Of a DNA stretch of 6,187 nt, positions 5,418-6,187 are shown piece by piece. Source of the DNA: Eubacteriales bacterium (GTDB lineage: Bacteria; Bacillota; Clostridia; Peptostreptococcales; Anaerovoracaceae); contig JAQUXD010000100.1 in assembly GCA_028692535.1 (NCBI GenBank), positions 1 through 6,187 on the forward strand, in the 5' to 3' direction. The first letter of the stretch is position 1. Each line of letters opens with the position of its first letter. Below the pieces are notes generated by a model. It did no database searches, was not told the origin of the DNA, and saw nothing but the letters and a program-made list of their open reading frames with translations. Both the position numbers and the translations under genes were made by a program.

Positions 5418-6187
5418 ATGCTGGATATCAAATTTGTACGGGCAAATCCGGAGATCGTCAAGGAGAACATCCGGAAAAAATTCCAAGAGGAAAAGTTGGT
5501 CCTGGTGGACGAGGTCCTGGCCATGGACGAGGAACTTCGCGCCGCCAAGACCAGGGGTGACGAGCTTCGGGCAAACCGGAACACGTTGAGCCGGGAGATC
5601 GGCGGACTTATGAAGGAAGGCCGCAAGGACGAAGCCGAGGAAATCAAGAAAAAAGTAGGAGAAATGGCCGACGAGCTGGCAGCTTTAGAAGAAAAGGAAG
5701 CAAAGCTGGAGCAAGAGGTAACCGACCGCATGATGGTGATCCCCCAGATCATCGACGACTCGGTTCCCATCGGAAAGGATGACAGCGAAAACGTGGAAGT
5801 GGAACGCTACGGTTTGCCGGCAACGCCTGCATGGGATGTTCCTTACCACATCGAAATCATGGAAGCCCTGGACGGCGTGGATCTGGAGAGCGCCCGGAAA
5901 ACCAGCGGCAACGGATTCTATTATCTGAAAGGGGATATCGCCCGTCTCCACTCCTCGATCCTGAGCTACGCCAGGGATTTTATGATCAATCGGGGATTCA
6001 CCTATTACATTCCGCCCTTTATGATCCACGGCGATGTGGTACGAGGTGTCATGAGCTTTAAAGAGATGGAAAACATGATGTATAAGATCGAAAACGAAGA
6101 TCTGTACCTGATCGGGACCAGCGAACACTCCATGATCGGAAAGTTCATCGACTCCATCCTGACGAAGGAAGAGCTGCCCCAGGCGCT
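5418..6187 (+). CDS. serS: Seryl-tRNA synthetase (N-terminal 256 residues, cut by window end)
   Basis: Class II aminoacyl-tRNA synthetase that charges tRNA-Ser with serine in the cytosol. The start MLDIKFVRANPEIVKENIRKK is the classic SerRS N-terminus. Residues about 30-105 form the charged helical hairpin that grips the long variable arm of tRNA-Ser. The catalytic domain begins near 140, with SGNGFYYLKGDIARL at 163-177, a motif 1 region with prolines 199-200 (YYIPPFMI), and the serine-binding loop at 233-238, where T234 and E236 are kept. That loop reads GTSEHS instead of the common bacterial PTAEVP, and the preceding segment is GVMSFKEMENMMYKIE rather than the usual FGTGQLPKF type, pointing to a less common SerRS subgroup. 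Motifs 2 and 3 lie beyond the window. AGGAGG at 5405-5410 sits seven bases before the ATG. Expression is set by the T-box leader. The frame stays open to the last base. Confidence 0.96.
   Translation, partial: MLDIKFVRANPEIVKENIRKKFQEEKLVLVDEVLAMDEELRAAKTRGDELRANRNTLSREIGGLMKEGRKDEAEEIKKKVGEMADELAALEEKEAKLEQEVTDRMMVIPQIIDDSVPIGKDDSENVEVERYGLPATPAWDVPYHIEIMEALDGVDLESARKTSGNGFYYLKGDIARLHSSILSYARDFMINRGFTYYIPPFMIHGDVVRGVMSFKEMENMMYKIENEDLYLIGTSEHSMIGKFIDSILTKEELPQA

Noticed and set aside
5039..5770. 243-residue minus-strand frame across the T-box and serS
   Set aside because: It is Ser/Arg-rich, antisense to an evident serS gene and a structured leader, and has no recognisable domain.

Overview
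The window reads as ordinary chromosomal DNA from a low-to-mid GC Gram-positive bacterium, most likely an anaerobic member of the Clostridia (Bacillota). The grounds are strong AGGAGG ribosome binding sites, a T-box tRNA-sensing leader in front of a seryl-tRNA synthetase gene, a two-gene Ktr-type potassium system, and a small flavoprotein carrying an iron-sulfur-type cysteine motif. The genus cannot be read from the sequence. No phage, transposase, CRISPR array or rRNA/tRNA gene is visible.

Layout. Positions 15-3855 hold four tightly packed plus-strand genes with gaps of 10, 6 and 3 bases: ktrB (K+ channel-like subunit), ktrA (its RCK regulatory ring subunit), an Isf-like flavodoxin-fold reductase, and a PerM/AI-2E-family eight-helix membrane protein. 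They look like one operon, closed by a perfect 15-bp terminator-type hairpin at 3964-3998. Positions 3856-4438 form a 583-base non-coding stretch between converging genes. It holds four copies, plus a decayed fifth half, of a previously unassigned hairpin repeat: two 10-11 bp arms (TTATACAGGAA / TTCCTGTATAA) always framing exactly 39 bases, with a diverged 17-base loop and partly conserved flanks. This is the least explained part of the window. Positions 4439-5008 (minus strand) encode an HD-domain phosphohydrolase-like protein. Two back-to-back promoters at about 5046-5117 drive this gene leftward and the serS leader rightward. A serine T-box riboswitch (about 5124-5369, probable UCC specifier, UGGC acceptor-pairing bulge, competing terminator) precedes serS, which starts at 5418 and runs off the end of the window.

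How the parts fit. KtrB and KtrA form a gated K+ uptake system. The PerM-family protein in the same transcript may contribute to monovalent ion or osmotic homeostasis, but that rests on context only, as does any link of the flavoprotein to redox or energy state. serS is controlled by uncharged tRNA-Ser through transcription antitermination. The HD protein is a separate housekeeping-like unit with its own promoter.
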